A program made the translations under genes and the position numbers. A stretch of DNA of 64,000 bases from Candidatus Methanimicrococcus labiotermitis (GTDB taxonomy: Archaea; Halobacteriota; Methanosarcinia; Methanosarcinales; Methanosarcinaceae), in the NCBI GenBank assembly GCA_009784005.1, contig WRCE01000005.1, positions 1-64,000 on the forward strand, in the 5' to 3' direction. The notes beneath the pieces were generated by a model. That model did no database searches. It was given only the letters and a program-made list of their open reading frames with translations, and was not told the origin of the DNA. Shown here piece after piece: positions 44,457 through 53,033 of the stretch (its first letter is position 1; every line of letters starts with the position of its first letter).

Positions 44457-45209
44457 ATGATTCTTCAAGTCAACGGCGTTCATTTCCGTTACAAAAGCCG
44501 AAAAGTGCTCAACGATATCAATTTCAGCGTTAATAAAGGAGAAATTCTCGCCATCATGGGCCCCAACGGCGTCGGCAAGAGCACGCTTCTCAAATGCATG
44601 GACATGATTTTAAAACCAAGTGTCGGCGCCGTCCTTGTCGACAGCGCGGATATCTCAAAAATGCCCAAGCAAGAAATCGCCAAAAACATCGGTTACGTTG
44701 CGCAGCGCGGCGACGTTTCAAGAATGACCGTATTTGACGCCGTTTTGCTTGGAAGAAAGCCTCATATCGGCCTGACAGTGAGTGAAAATGATTATAAGAT
44801 CGTTGATGCCGCTTTAAAAAGATTCGGCCTTGAAGACATGCAGCTTCGCAGCATTGACGAATTAAGCGGCGGCGAACTTCAAAAAGTTTGTATCTGCCGC
44901 GCCATCGCACAGGAACCCGGTGTCCTTTTGTTAGATGAGCCGACAAGCAGTCTGGACCTGCACAACCAGCTGGAAATTCTCAATATCATCAAAAACGTCA
45001 CCGCCGGCCACAATACAGCAACCGTTTTGACAATGCATGACATGAACTTGGCGCTTCGTTTCGCCGACAAATTCGTTTTCATGAAAGACGGCGAAATCCG
45101 CGACGCCTGCAACGCGCAGGGCGTCACGCCCGAGATTATCGAAAATATTTACGGCGTTAAAGTCCACCTTGAATATTTTAAAGGAATGCCGTATGTGATT
45201 CCCGTTTGA
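44457..45209 (+). CDS. ABC transporter ATPase (FecE type)
   Basis: The 250-residue ATPase of the importer. Walker A is GPNGVGKSTLLK, the signature LSGGELQKVCICRAIAQ, Walker B VLLLDEPTSSLDLHNQLE and the switch histidine TMHDMNLAL. The ATG follows GAGGGAGATAAA, 38 bp after the permease. Confidence 0.96.
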   Translation: MILQVNGVHFRYKSRKVLNDINFSVNKGEILAIMGPNGVGKSTLLKCMDMILKPSVGAVLVDSADISKMPKQEIAKNIGYVAQRGDVSRMTVFDAVLLGRKPHIGLTVSENDYKIVDAALKRFGLEDMQLRSIDELSGGELQKVCICRAIAQEPGVLLLDEPTSSLDLHNQLEILNIIKNVTAGHNTATVLTMHDMNLALRFADKFVFMKDGEIRDACNAQGVTPEIIENIYGVKVHLEYFKGMPYVIPV

Positions 45210-45992
45210 TTCGATGCTGTGTACCGGAATCGGTGTGTCAAAATCGGTATGCAAAAACGGCGTGTCAAAATCAGTATGCAGAAATAGTGTTCAGAACCGT
45301 GCGTCAGAACCGTGTATCAAAATCAGTGTATCGTAACAAAACGATTCGCGGCAACCCAAAAAAAAAGACGGCAGTAAATAATTTCGTCTGCCGCCTTTCT
45401 CCATGAGGTTGGTTTAATTACGTTCTCTTGTTTGTTCCGTTTTTAGTGGTTTGTTTTTTTGGTTACAGGGTGTGGGGTTTACTGCTTTTGGACCCGTGCC
45501 TTCAAAGGAGAGCCGGGTCCATGGATTTTGTGTTAGGGTTTTGAACCAAGCGATGCTTGATTCCGGTCTTCGGCAGCCTTTATCCGGAATTATGTCCGAA
45601 ACTGCCGAAAATCGGGATCAAACAATATCGACCGATTTCACACAACAATCGATTATGTTTGGCTTTGTTATCTGTTTTCACTTTTGTTTTCGTTTTTTAA
45701 GTAATTGTTTTTGCAGGTGATTTCGTTTTTCAGACAAACATTGAACATCGAACGGATGTTTCGTGCTTGCCTTCAACCATTGTAAACCATAAACTGATTT
45801 TTAGTTTACAATGTGTTTAAGGACATACCGGTATATAAAGTTTTTGAAGCCCCGGGTTTTGCGTGAATAGTCTTAAAATTGAGTAATTAACATTCAACTC
45901 ATATCTTTTTCATGCATCTGTATTTTTGTGCAGAAATTGTTCAAATAAAAGCAGGTAAATTGAAATATAAAAACCAAATTAAATAATAAAAT
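45210..45992. other. Structured gene-poor region
   Basis: No confident gene in 783 bp. Contents in order: degenerate TCAAAATCxGTATGCA repeats (45221-45333); a hairpin CGGCAG (45369-45374) with CTGCCG (45388-45393), a likely terminator of the ABC operon; a hairpin GGACCCG (45490-45496) with CGGGTCC (45514-45520); a perfect 10-bp hairpin CATTGTAAAC (45778-45787) with GTTTACAATG (45804-45813); and a TATA box GTATATAAAG at 45831-45840, which would start a transcript near 45862 and leave a leader of about 130 nt before the next gene. A frame at 45451-45720 has no ribosome site and I do not call it. Confidence 0.6.
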
Positions 45993-46976
45993 ATGAGAGC
46001 CTTAAAGCAGATAATAAATTTCTTTGAAGATAATCGAATATTAACTTTTGTGTTGTGTTTTTTTATTTTAGTTGTCATTTTTTTTACATATATATATTTA
46101 ATCAATCTCTCCTTGCGTTCATTTTATTTGATTATTACATTAATCGGTAGTGATCAATCGATTATTGAAAACGTAAATACAGAAATTTTGATTTTACCAC
46201 CATTAAATGAAGTAGTAACACCATTGCTTAGCTTATTGTTTTTTACAATAATTTGTTTAGTTGGATATTTGGTGAATAGAGAAATATTATATAACCTTCA
46301 GAATTCGTCTAGTGAATACGAATTTATAGGGAAGGGGAAATTAATAAGCATTAGTAAAGCTTTTTACATATATATAAAAATCATATCTATAATTGTTCTG
46401 ATTCTAACAGTTGTTGCAGCATTTATAATAATATATAAATATATATTTCAGTTATATGACATAATTAGTGACGCTGCATTAATCAGCTTTTGTATATTAA
46501 TGGCATCTGTAATTTTCTCTTATTTTTCATCCATTGAACCATATTATCAAAGGAAAAATGAAAAGAAGACAGAACTTATGAAATCAACCCATGAGGAGAT
46601 TGAAAATATTGAATATATGTTGAAAGAATATTGTCATCCTTTACTGGAAAAAATAAATGAAATATCAAACCTTTACGCTTCCATAGGGTTTGAGATGAAT
46701 CAAGAAGTATTAACAGATATTATTAAAAATTCATTTGAGCTTGAAACGTATTTGGAAAATAAATATGCGGATTCTGTCATTAATGAAAACATTAAACTGT
46801 ATATAAAAACTATAAAAAACTACAATTATTATGAGATGAAAATCATTGAATTAAGAGAGTTGAGGTCTGTATATTTAATTTTTTATTATTTTGTATCAAA
46901 CCGAATGAATGAATTAGGAAAGCAAAAAAAAGAATATGAAGATTTTTTTGCAAAGTTGCGATTTGATTATTACTAA
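45993..46976 (+). CDS. AT-rich membrane protein of unknown function
   Basis: A 327-residue protein that I do not recognise. It has about four transmembrane helices (ILTFVLCFFILVVIFFTYIY, VVTPLLSLLFFTIICLVGYL, IIVLILTVVAAFIIIYKYIF, ALISFCILMASVIFSYF), then a cytoplasmic helical region (KKTELMKSTHEEIENIEYML). The DNA is strikingly AT-rich compared with surrounding genes and uses many ATA and TTA codons. It was probably acquired by transfer. A sensor or defence function is conceivable but not shown. Confidence 0.65.
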   Translation: MRALKQIINFFEDNRILTFVLCFFILVVIFFTYIYLINLSLRSFYLIITLIGSDQSIIENVNTEILILPPLNEVVTPLLSLLFFTIICLVGYLVNREILYNLQNSSSEYEFIGKGKLISISKAFYIYIKIISIIVLILTVVAAFIIIYKYIFQLYDIISDAALISFCILMASVIFSYFSSIEPYYQRKNEKKTELMKSTHEEIENIEYMLKEYCHPLLEKINEISNLYASIGFEMNQEVLTDIIKNSFELETYLENKYADSVINENIKLYIKTIKNYNYYEMKIIELRELRSVYLIFYYFVSNRMNELGKQKKEYEDFFAKLRFDYY

Positions 46977-47113
46977 TAATTTAAGGATTTCACAAAATTA
47001 TTTTTATGCAAAAACAAATCCATGTGCACTAAGATCAGATTAATTATTTGACTTTTCATGCAAATCCTCATTGTATTTAAAAAATGAAGAGTAATGAATA
47101 ACAATGAAAAATA

Positions 47114-48178
47114 ATGTTGGCAATAATGAAAATTTCAAAAAAAAATGATATCATTAGAAAACGCATGACAAACAAAGAAATCCCGATGACGCCCGAAATT
47201 AAAGCGTTTTTGCTTTCAATCGGAACAGCCCGCGCCGAAGATGACGGCCTGATAATGCCGGCGTTGAAATCAACAGCCGGCCCGAGCGCAGGAAGCGGCG
47301 GGTCTGTTTTCATCACTTCTAACGGCTGCCGCCTTCGTTTGAGCATTGATAAAAATTCACCTGTCACGATTCGAAAAACGGATGATTCGGGAAATGTCGC
47401 CGTTTACATATCGGGAACAAAAGAGCCGATTATGACCGGAAGAATCGAATCCGTTCCGGCGCACTGCCCCGATCAAATTTACCTCAACCTGTCCGAAAAA
47501 TGCGTTTACGACTGCAAATACTGCTCCGTCCCAAAACTTTCGGGGCGCACAAAAACAAAAGAGGAAAGCCTTGAAATTGTCAAAAACGCTTTCAAAAAGG
47601 AAACGGTCAAAGCGATTTCAATCACATCGGGCGTTGAAAATACGCCGGAAGGCGAGCTTGAGCGGGTGCTTGACCTGATGCCGGAAATCATCAAGTACGG
47701 CGTTCCTGTCGGCGTTTCCATATACGCCGTGCCCGGCGGGTCAAAAAGATTGAAAGATGCCGGCGTTTCTGAAGTCAAATACAACGTTGAAACCGCGGAT
47801 TCCGAAATATTTAAAAACGTCTGCCCCGGACTCGCCGAAACAATTGTTTGGACCGAAATGGAAGAAGCGGTTCGCGTTTTCGGCAAAGGCAAAGTTTACA
47901 GCAACGTGATTGCCGGCCTTGGTGAAACCGATGATGCCATGGAACAAACAATCGAAAAACTGGCGAAAATCGGCGTCATCGCCTGCGTCCGCCCCGTTTT
48001 TGAAAACCCACTCCGCGCGGGAGAGTGTTTTATGGAACGGCCTTCAAAGGAACGGCTTTTGAAATTATTTGACATACAAAAAAGAATGAGTCAAAAATAC
48101 GGCCTGCATCCCGAAAAATCCGAAACGATGTGTTCGTTATGCACCGGATGCGATATGGTGCCATTCAGAGACGGCTGA
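47114..48178 (+). CDS. Radical SAM protein (archaeal, uncharacterised)
   Basis: A radical SAM enzyme of 354 residues with the 4Fe-4S motif CVYDCKYCSVPK near residue 135 and the N-terminal block KSTAGPSAGSGGSVFITSNG seen in related methanogen proteins. The C-terminus has four cysteines in a CxnCxxCxxxC-like arrangement (ETMCSLCTGCDMVPF), perhaps a second cluster. The reaction is unknown. No clear ribosome site is visible; internal ATGs at 47165 and 47186 are alternative starts. The gene ends in a 16-bp repeat. Confidence 0.75.
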   Translation: MLAIMKISKKNDIIRKRMTNKEIPMTPEIKAFLLSIGTARAEDDGLIMPALKSTAGPSAGSGGSVFITSNGCRLRLSIDKNSPVTIRKTDDSGNVAVYISGTKEPIMTGRIESVPAHCPDQIYLNLSEKCVYDCKYCSVPKLSGRTKTKEESLEIVKNAFKKETVKAISITSGVENTPEGELERVLDLMPEIIKYGVPVGVSIYAVPGGSKRLKDAGVSEVKYNVETADSEIFKNVCPGLAETIVWTEMEEAVRVFGKGKVYSNVIAGLGETDDAMEQTIEKLAKIGVIACVRPVFENPLRAGECFMERPSKERLLKLFDIQKRMSQKYGLHPEKSETMCSLCTGCDMVPFRDG

Positions 48179-48260
48179 TTGGCAGACAGGCAGATTGGCA
48201 GACAGGCAGATTGGCAGACAGGCAGATTGGCAGACAGGCAGATTGGCAGACAAGCTGATT
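48178..48260. repeat. 16-bp GATTGGCAGACAGGCA repeat
   Basis: Five copies of GATTGGCAGACAGGCA follow the radical SAM gene at its convergent junction with arcS; the first begins at its stop codon. Confidence 0.93.
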
Positions 48261-48297
48261 GCAGAAAAATGAAAAAAAGAAAATGAAAAAAGAATCT

Positions 48298-50556
48298 TCA
48301 GCTTTTTTCGATGTGCGTCATATGTCTCGGTAAAACGGCGATTCCTTTTGATGATGAATTCATTTCAACGCCCGACATTTTCGCCTTCCCGATACCAATC
48401 GCGTTTTTCCCGAGAATGATGACTTCATCGCCGAATCGAATCGCCGGGTCTGCTTTTATAATTCCGGGCGCCATCAGCGACCCTTTGGGAAGAAAATCAT
48501 CAATCGTAACGGTGTATTGGCCGGAATAATCCGCCGATTTGATTAATTTCTCGGCGGCGGCAATTGAAAACGCCAATTGGCCGAACTGGGGAACCAAAAC
48601 GGCAAGCTGTGTTTTGCCGTCCAAAAGCATGAATTTCGGGAAATTGCCTTTGATTGTCGTTTCTTTCGTAAACAGCGAATCGGCAAGCGGGCCGAGCTGG
48701 TACCGCGCAATCGCTTTCGCTTGGTCCAACTTTTCGTCGTTTCCGCTTCTTTTCAACAATAAGGGACGCGGTTTGTGCACTCTTTCAACCGGACTTTCGG
48801 CCGGGGTCGGACTTTCTGTTGAGACCGGACTTTCTGTCAGAATGGGGATTTCTTTTGGAATGGAGGTTTCTTTTGGAATGGGGGTTTCTTTTGGCGTCGC
48901 TTCTTCAACGATTTTATCAACGGCCATTCTCAAATTTTTCAAACTTGTTTGGGACGCCGGACTCTTTTCAACCGTATACGTTATGGAAAGCCCCAGTCGC
49001 CCGGCGACGTCTTCACAAATTTCGCGGTACGCCCCGTCAACGTGGGCGATGATGTGTTTATACAGGTTTTTGTTTTTCAAAAGGTAAGTTTCGAGTAAAC
49101 CGCCAACCCATGCGCGCTCTTCCAAATCCCAGTGACCGGTGACGGTCGTATCGTAATGGGCGGCCGGATAAGTCAGTTCCAATTCTCTCGGGATGATGCC
49201 CATCGGCGACGTGATGATCAATTCATTGACGTACCTGCGGTTTCTTTCAATGGATTGAATGAACCTTTGATGCGACGCCGATATCGAATACGGTTTTTTG
49301 GATGAACACGGGAAAATGACCAATATTTCTTTTTTCGGCGGTTCATAATTTTCAACAATCCGCCGCGCAAAACGCTGAATTTCCGCGCGATTCTGTGACT
49401 CCGACGTTGTGGCGTAAATCGTGTTTCGGCGAAATGCCGGCGCCATGATTTCGGCGATTTGGCTTCTGTCAAACAATCGAATCAATCCCGTCAGCCACGT
49501 TCGCGTCCGGCACTGTCCTTCAACATATTCGCGCAAAGCCCCTCTTCGAATCTTTTCGCGAACCAAAGACATTTCAGCCTCAAGCGCGGCAATATTGTGC
49601 TCACGAAGCAGGCGGCTTTTGTCAGCGGCCGGCATCCCTCTTAAATCCGCCGCCGTTTTTCCAAAGCAAGCGGCGCACCGGCAAGGCAATTCCGTCATGT
49701 CTTCCAAGAAAAACGTGCCGGCGGCAGTCATATATTTGCCGGAAAAAGCGGCGATTTCCGCGCGCGTTGTGTCAAGCAAGTCGGCGCCGAGATAAATCAA
49801 AACGGCAACGTTTTCGGGCGTCGCCAAGTTCGGCAGCCAAAGCGCCGAATCCGCCGGCAGCCGTTCTTTAACATTTCGGAAAGCTTCAAAGAAACCGATA
49901 GCGTCATCATCAAACGTGCCGGCGCTTTCCATGATGTAAACGTCGCAGCCGGTTTTTTCAGCGGCAAACTCATTTTCGGCGGTAAAATCATCAGAGGCAG
50001 ACTCATCAGAGACAAACTCGTTTTCGCCGGCAAACTCGTTTTCGTCAACAAACTCATTTTCACCGGCAAAATCGGGTTGATGTGAATTGATTTCGGTTTC
50101 TGATACACCTGACGTTTCGCCACAAACGCACGCCGGCTCAGGCTTTTTAGAATACCGAATCGGGCGAATCATGGCGGCTGTCGGGCGTTTTCTGACGAGT
50201 TCCGCCGCCAACGTTTGTTCAAAGATTTTACGCCGGCGCTTTTCATTTTCTTCTTCGGAATAGGTCAGCGTGAATTGGTTTCTCGGTAAAATTAAAAGCT
50301 GCCCGTCTCCCGATTTTTGAATCTTTTCAAGAAAAACGGCCGCGTTTCTGTCGTCATCCGTTCCGCTGTTCCAAAGCGTTCCGAGATTTTTGACAAGATA
50401 AGAATCATCGGCGGCGGTTTTCGCTGAATCGATTAAAAAGGGCGTTTGGATAAAAGGAAAAGGCGCCGCTTCTTTTTTGGCGCCGTTTGAATAAATGTAA
50501 AGTTTTCCGATACGAGCAGGACCGTCTCGTTCATCGATTTCAAAGAATTTAGTCAT
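48298..50556 (-). CDS. arcS: Archaeosine synthase ArcS
   Basis: ArcS acts in archaeosine formation at position 15 of tRNA, on preQ0-modified tRNA. The signature FPCSSKKPYSISASHQRF, in which PCSxxKPYSxSxSH is the family hallmark, lies near residue 419. The N-terminal half resembles TGT (PCRCAACFGKTAADLRGM), and the C-terminal 80 residues form a PUA domain (ITIDDFLPKGSLMAPGII). Two linkers are expanded by repeats: ENEFVDENEFAGENEF near 165-195 and KETPIPKETSIPKEIPILTE near 555-600. The 752-residue length is above the usual 500-650. The start MTKFFEIDERDGPARIG is the expected N-terminus. Confidence 0.9.
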   Translation of the reverse strand: MTKFFEIDERDGPARIGKLYIYSNGAKKEAAPFPFIQTPFLIDSAKTAADDSYLVKNLGTLWNSGTDDDRNAAVFLEKIQKSGDGQLLILPRNQFTLTYSEEENEKRRRKIFEQTLAAELVRKRPTAAMIRPIRYSKKPEPACVCGETSGVSETEINSHQPDFAGENEFVDENEFAGENEFVSDESASDDFTAENEFAAEKTGCDVYIMESAGTFDDDAIGFFEAFRNVKERLPADSALWLPNLATPENVAVLIYLGADLLDTTRAEIAAFSGKYMTAAGTFFLEDMTELPCRCAACFGKTAADLRGMPAADKSRLLREHNIAALEAEMSLVREKIRRGALREYVEGQCRTRTWLTGLIRLFDRSQIAEIMAPAFRRNTIYATTSESQNRAEIQRFARRIVENYEPPKKEILVIFPCSSKKPYSISASHQRFIQSIERNRRYVNELIITSPMGIIPRELELTYPAAHYDTTVTGHWDLEERAWVGGLLETYLLKNKNLYKHIIAHVDGAYREICEDVAGRLGLSITYTVEKSPASQTSLKNLRMAVDKIVEEATPKETPIPKETSIPKEIPILTESPVSTESPTPAESPVERVHKPRPLLLKRSGNDEKLDQAKAIARYQLGPLADSLFTKETTIKGNFPKFMLLDGKTQLAVLVPQFGQLAFSIAAAEKLIKSADYSGQYTVTIDDFLPKGSLMAPGIIKADPAIRFGDEVIILGKNAIGIGKAKMSGVEMNSSSKGIAVLPRHMTHIEKS

Positions 50557-50582
50557 AGCCTCTTAAATCATGTCATCCGATA

Positions 50583-50640
50583 AAAAGCCTTTTTAAAAGC
50601 CGCCTTTTTAAAAGCCGCCTTTTTAAAAACCGCCTTTTCT
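50583..50640 (+). promoter_or_regulatory. 17-bp repeated TATA-like promoter element
   Basis: CCTTTTTAAAAGCCGCC is repeated about three and a half times. Each copy carries TTTTTAAAA, which resembles an archaeal TATA box. The last copy lies about 25-30 bp before the ferritin-like ATG, which fits a leaderless transcript. Confidence 0.55.
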
Positions 50641-50654
50641 TGTAAACTATTTAT

Positions 50655-51116
50655 ATGAGCGGCACAAATTTATATCTCATGCCTGAATTTGGTAATCCTT
50701 TCGCCGGCCTGAAAAACGGCCGTAAGCTGACGCATGAAGAACTTGTCCGCGCCATTCGTTTTATGGTTTCCGCCGAGTATGAAGCGATTCAGCTGTATGA
50801 ACAGCTTGCAGAATCCACCGACAACAAACTTGCAAAAGAAGTATTGCTCGACATCGCCGATGAAGAAAAAATCCACGCGGGCGAATTCCTCCGCTTGCTT
50901 CACGAACTTCAGCCGGATGAAGAGAAATTCTACAAAGAAGGCGCCGAAGAAGTCGAAGAAGAAATCGTCAAGATGGCAAAACCGGCGGCAAAAGCAGCGG
51001 CAAAACCGGCAGCAAAAGCGGCGGCAAAACCGGCAGCAAAAGCAGCGGCAAAACCTGCGCCGAAAACCGCCAAAAAAGCGGCGAAAACGCCTGCCAAAGC
51101 GCCTGCAAAAAAATAA
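50655..51116 (+). CDS. Ferritin-like protein with lysine/alanine-rich tail
   Basis: Residues 1-95 form a ferritin-like (rubrerythrin-type) helical domain with the di-iron residues in VSAEYEAIQLYEQLAES (Glu) and DIADEEKIHAGEFLRLLHEL (ExxH). It resembles the short ferritin-like proteins that assemble with encapsulins. From residue 110 the protein ends in about 45 residues of KPAAKAAA repeats, similar to histone H1 tails, which may bind nucleic acid. No encapsulin gene is in the window. No ribosome site is present before the ATG, but TATA-like repeats suggest a leaderless start. Confidence 0.75.
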   Translation: MSGTNLYLMPEFGNPFAGLKNGRKLTHEELVRAIRFMVSAEYEAIQLYEQLAESTDNKLAKEVLLDIADEEKIHAGEFLRLLHELQPDEEKFYKEGAEEVEEEIVKMAKPAAKAAAKPAAKAAAKPAAKAAAKPAPKTAKKAAKTPAKAPAKK

Positions 51117-51161
51117 ATCTTAATCCTGTAATCCGTTTTTCTGTATAATAAATAGAAAATG

Positions 51162-51186
51162 ACGGCCTGAGCGAAGCGCAGGTCGT
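51162..51186. terminator. Terminator hairpin after ferritin-like gene
   Basis: ACGGCCTG (51162-51169) pairs with CAGGTCGT (51179-51186), with one G-U pair, around GCGAAGC-like loop sequence. T-rich bases follow, at the convergent junction with gpmI. Confidence 0.65.
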
Positions 51187-51216
51187 AAATTTTTCAGCCG
51201 TTATTTTATTGTCATT

Positions 51217-52926
51217 TCAGTTGTCATTTTTAATGAGTAGAGACTTCCCTGTCATTTCCGCCGGAATTTCCATATTCATTATTTCCAAAAGAGTCGGCGC
51301 GATGTCACATAATTTTCCGCCGTCTCTTAACCGTTTGACCGTCTTTTTCGTTGCCGGGTCACTATTTGTACTGTCGGCGTAAATCATTTTGACGGGATTT
51401 GTCGTATGCGACGTGCACGGCTCGCCGTTATTTTCTTCCATCTGTTCGGCGTTGCCGTGGTCCGCCGTCACAATCAGCGCGCCGCCTTTTTCAAAAACCT
51501 TTTCGGCCAGTCTGCCGGCGCAGGCATCCACCGCTTCGGCGGCCGCGATTGCCGCGTTAAAGATGCCGGTGTGGCCGACCATGTCCATATTGGCAAAATT
51601 GAGAACGATGAAATCATATTTGCCTTCGTCGATTTTTTGCAGCAGCGCATCCGTCACTTCAAACGCGCTCATTTCCGGTTTTAAATCATAAGTCGCCACT
51701 TTCGGGGACGGGATTAAGATGCGGTCTTCGCCGCCGTTCGGCTCTTCGACGCCGCCGTTGAAAAAGAACGTCACGTGAGCGTATTTCTCTGTCTCGGCGA
51801 TTCGAAGCTGTGTTTTGCCGTTTGCCGCCAAATACGCGCCGATCGTGTTTTTCAAATCTTTCGGCGGATAAGCGGTCGGGATTGTCAGCTCTTCATCGTA
51901 TTGCGTCAAACAGACAAAATGAACGGCAGGACGCGCCTTTCTCTTGAATCCGACTTTTTCATCGGGTTCAGTCAAAGCGTAAGTCAGCTGACGGGCGCGG
52001 TCCGGCCGGAAATTAAAGAAGATGACGGAGTCGCCGTCTTCAATGGCGGCAACTCTCTTACCGGCATTGGCATTCTCGGCGCTTGTCAGAATAATCGGCT
52101 TGACGAATTCATCGGTTTCGCCTCTGTCAAAGGAATTTTGAAGCTCTTTTTTCCATGAATTAGCTGTCGAACCGGTCATCGAACAGGTCGTCGAATCGAC
52201 AAACGTGAAGTCCGGCCCTTCCGGTTTTTCAAGGGTCAAAGCGTCATACGCTTTTTCCGTCCTGTCCCAGCGCTTGTCGCGGTCCATCGCGTAATAGCGG
52301 CCGATAATGGAAGCGAGTTTGCCGACGCCCTCTTTTTCCATAAATTCTGAAAGGTCGGTCAGGTCATTCATCGCGGATTTCGGCGGCACGTCGCGCCCGT
52401 CTGAAAATGCGTGAACATAGACGCGCTCTAAGCCCTCTCGTTTTGAAAACGTCAGCAGCGCTTTCAAATGAGTCATATAACTGTGAACGCCGCCGTAAGA
52501 AACAAGTCCCATCAAATGAAGCGATTTGCCGCGTTCTTTGGCGTTTGAAACGGCTTTCAATAAAACGGGATTTTTGAAAAACGCCCCCTCTTCAATCTCT
52601 TTATTAATCAGCGTCAAGTCTTGGTAAACAACGCGGCCGGCGCCGATGTTCAAGTGCCCGACTTCGGAATTGCCCATTTGCCCGTCGGGAAGGCCCACCG
52701 CTTGCCCTGATGTCAGCAAAAGGGTATTCGGATAATCCTTCATCAAACGGTCCAGATTCGGCGTGTTTGCCGCGGCGACCGCATTCCCTATAGTTTCGGC
52801 GCTGTATCCCCAGCCGTCTAAAATCATCAATAAAAGAGGCTTTTTCAGAGAATTGGCGGGAGGGACGGGAGGGGTGGGAGGGGTGAGAGGGGCGGGATGA
52901 GAATTTGTTTTCTCGAATTCATTCAT
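51217..52926 (-). CDS. gpmI: 2,3-bisphosphoglycerate-independent phosphoglycerate mutase
   Basis: Interconverts 3- and 2-phosphoglycerate through a Mn-dependent phosphoserine mechanism. The catalytic serine lies in [16 protein letters not shown] near residue 85; [20 protein letters not shown] and [11 protein letters not shown] are metal-site motifs. 569 residues against the usual 505-520. The extra N-terminal 27 residues are Pro/Ala-rich ([13 protein letters not shown]) from a local GGGAGGGG-type DNA repeat at about 52850-52900. A second, distinct mutase (ApgM) lies 5 kb away. Confidence 0.95.
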   Translation of the reverse strand: MNEFEKTNSHPAPLTPPTPPVPPANSLKKPLLLMILDGWGYSAETIGNAVAAANTPNLDRLMKDYPNTLLLTSGQAVGLPDGQMGNSEVGHLNIGAGRVVYQDLTLINKEIEEGAFFKNPVLLKAVSNAKERGKSLHLMGLVSYGGVHSYMTHLKALLTFSKREGLERVYVHAFSDGRDVPPKSAMNDLTDLSEFMEKEGVGKLASIIGRYYAMDRDKRWDRTEKAYDALTLEKPEGPDFTFVDSTTCSMTGSTANSWKKELQNSFDRGETDEFVKPIILTSAENANAGKRVAAIEDGDSVIFFNFRPDRARQLTYALTEPDEKVGFKRKARPAVHFVCLTQYDEELTIPTAYPPKDLKNTIGAYLAANGKTQLRIAETEKYAHVTFFFNGGVEEPNGGEDRILIPSPKVATYDLKPEMSAFEVTDALLQKIDEGKYDFIVLNFANMDMVGHTGIFNAAIAAAEAVDACAGRLAEKVFEKGGALIVTADHGNAEQMEENNGEPCTSHTTNPVKMIYADSTNSDPATKKTVKRLRDGGKLCDIAPTLLEIMNMEIPAEMTGKSLLIKNDN

Positions 52927-53033
52927 GTCTCGAAAAATGAAAAGAAAAGATTAAAATGTTTCCTCAAAAATGACTCCGTTCATCGTCAAAAAAAAGAAAA
53001 GGAATGGATATTTTGAAACGGTTCCTTTCGTCA

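Noticed and set aside
45490-45520. Possible tRNA or known riboswitch around the GGACCCG hairpin
   Set aside because: No cloverleaf, no T-loop consensus and no cobalamin or other riboswitch core could be found; left as an unassigned hairpin.
45451-45720. 89-codon frame beginning MFFWLQGVGF
   Set aside because: It overlaps RNA hairpins, lacks a ribosome site, and its sequence does not look like a folded protein.
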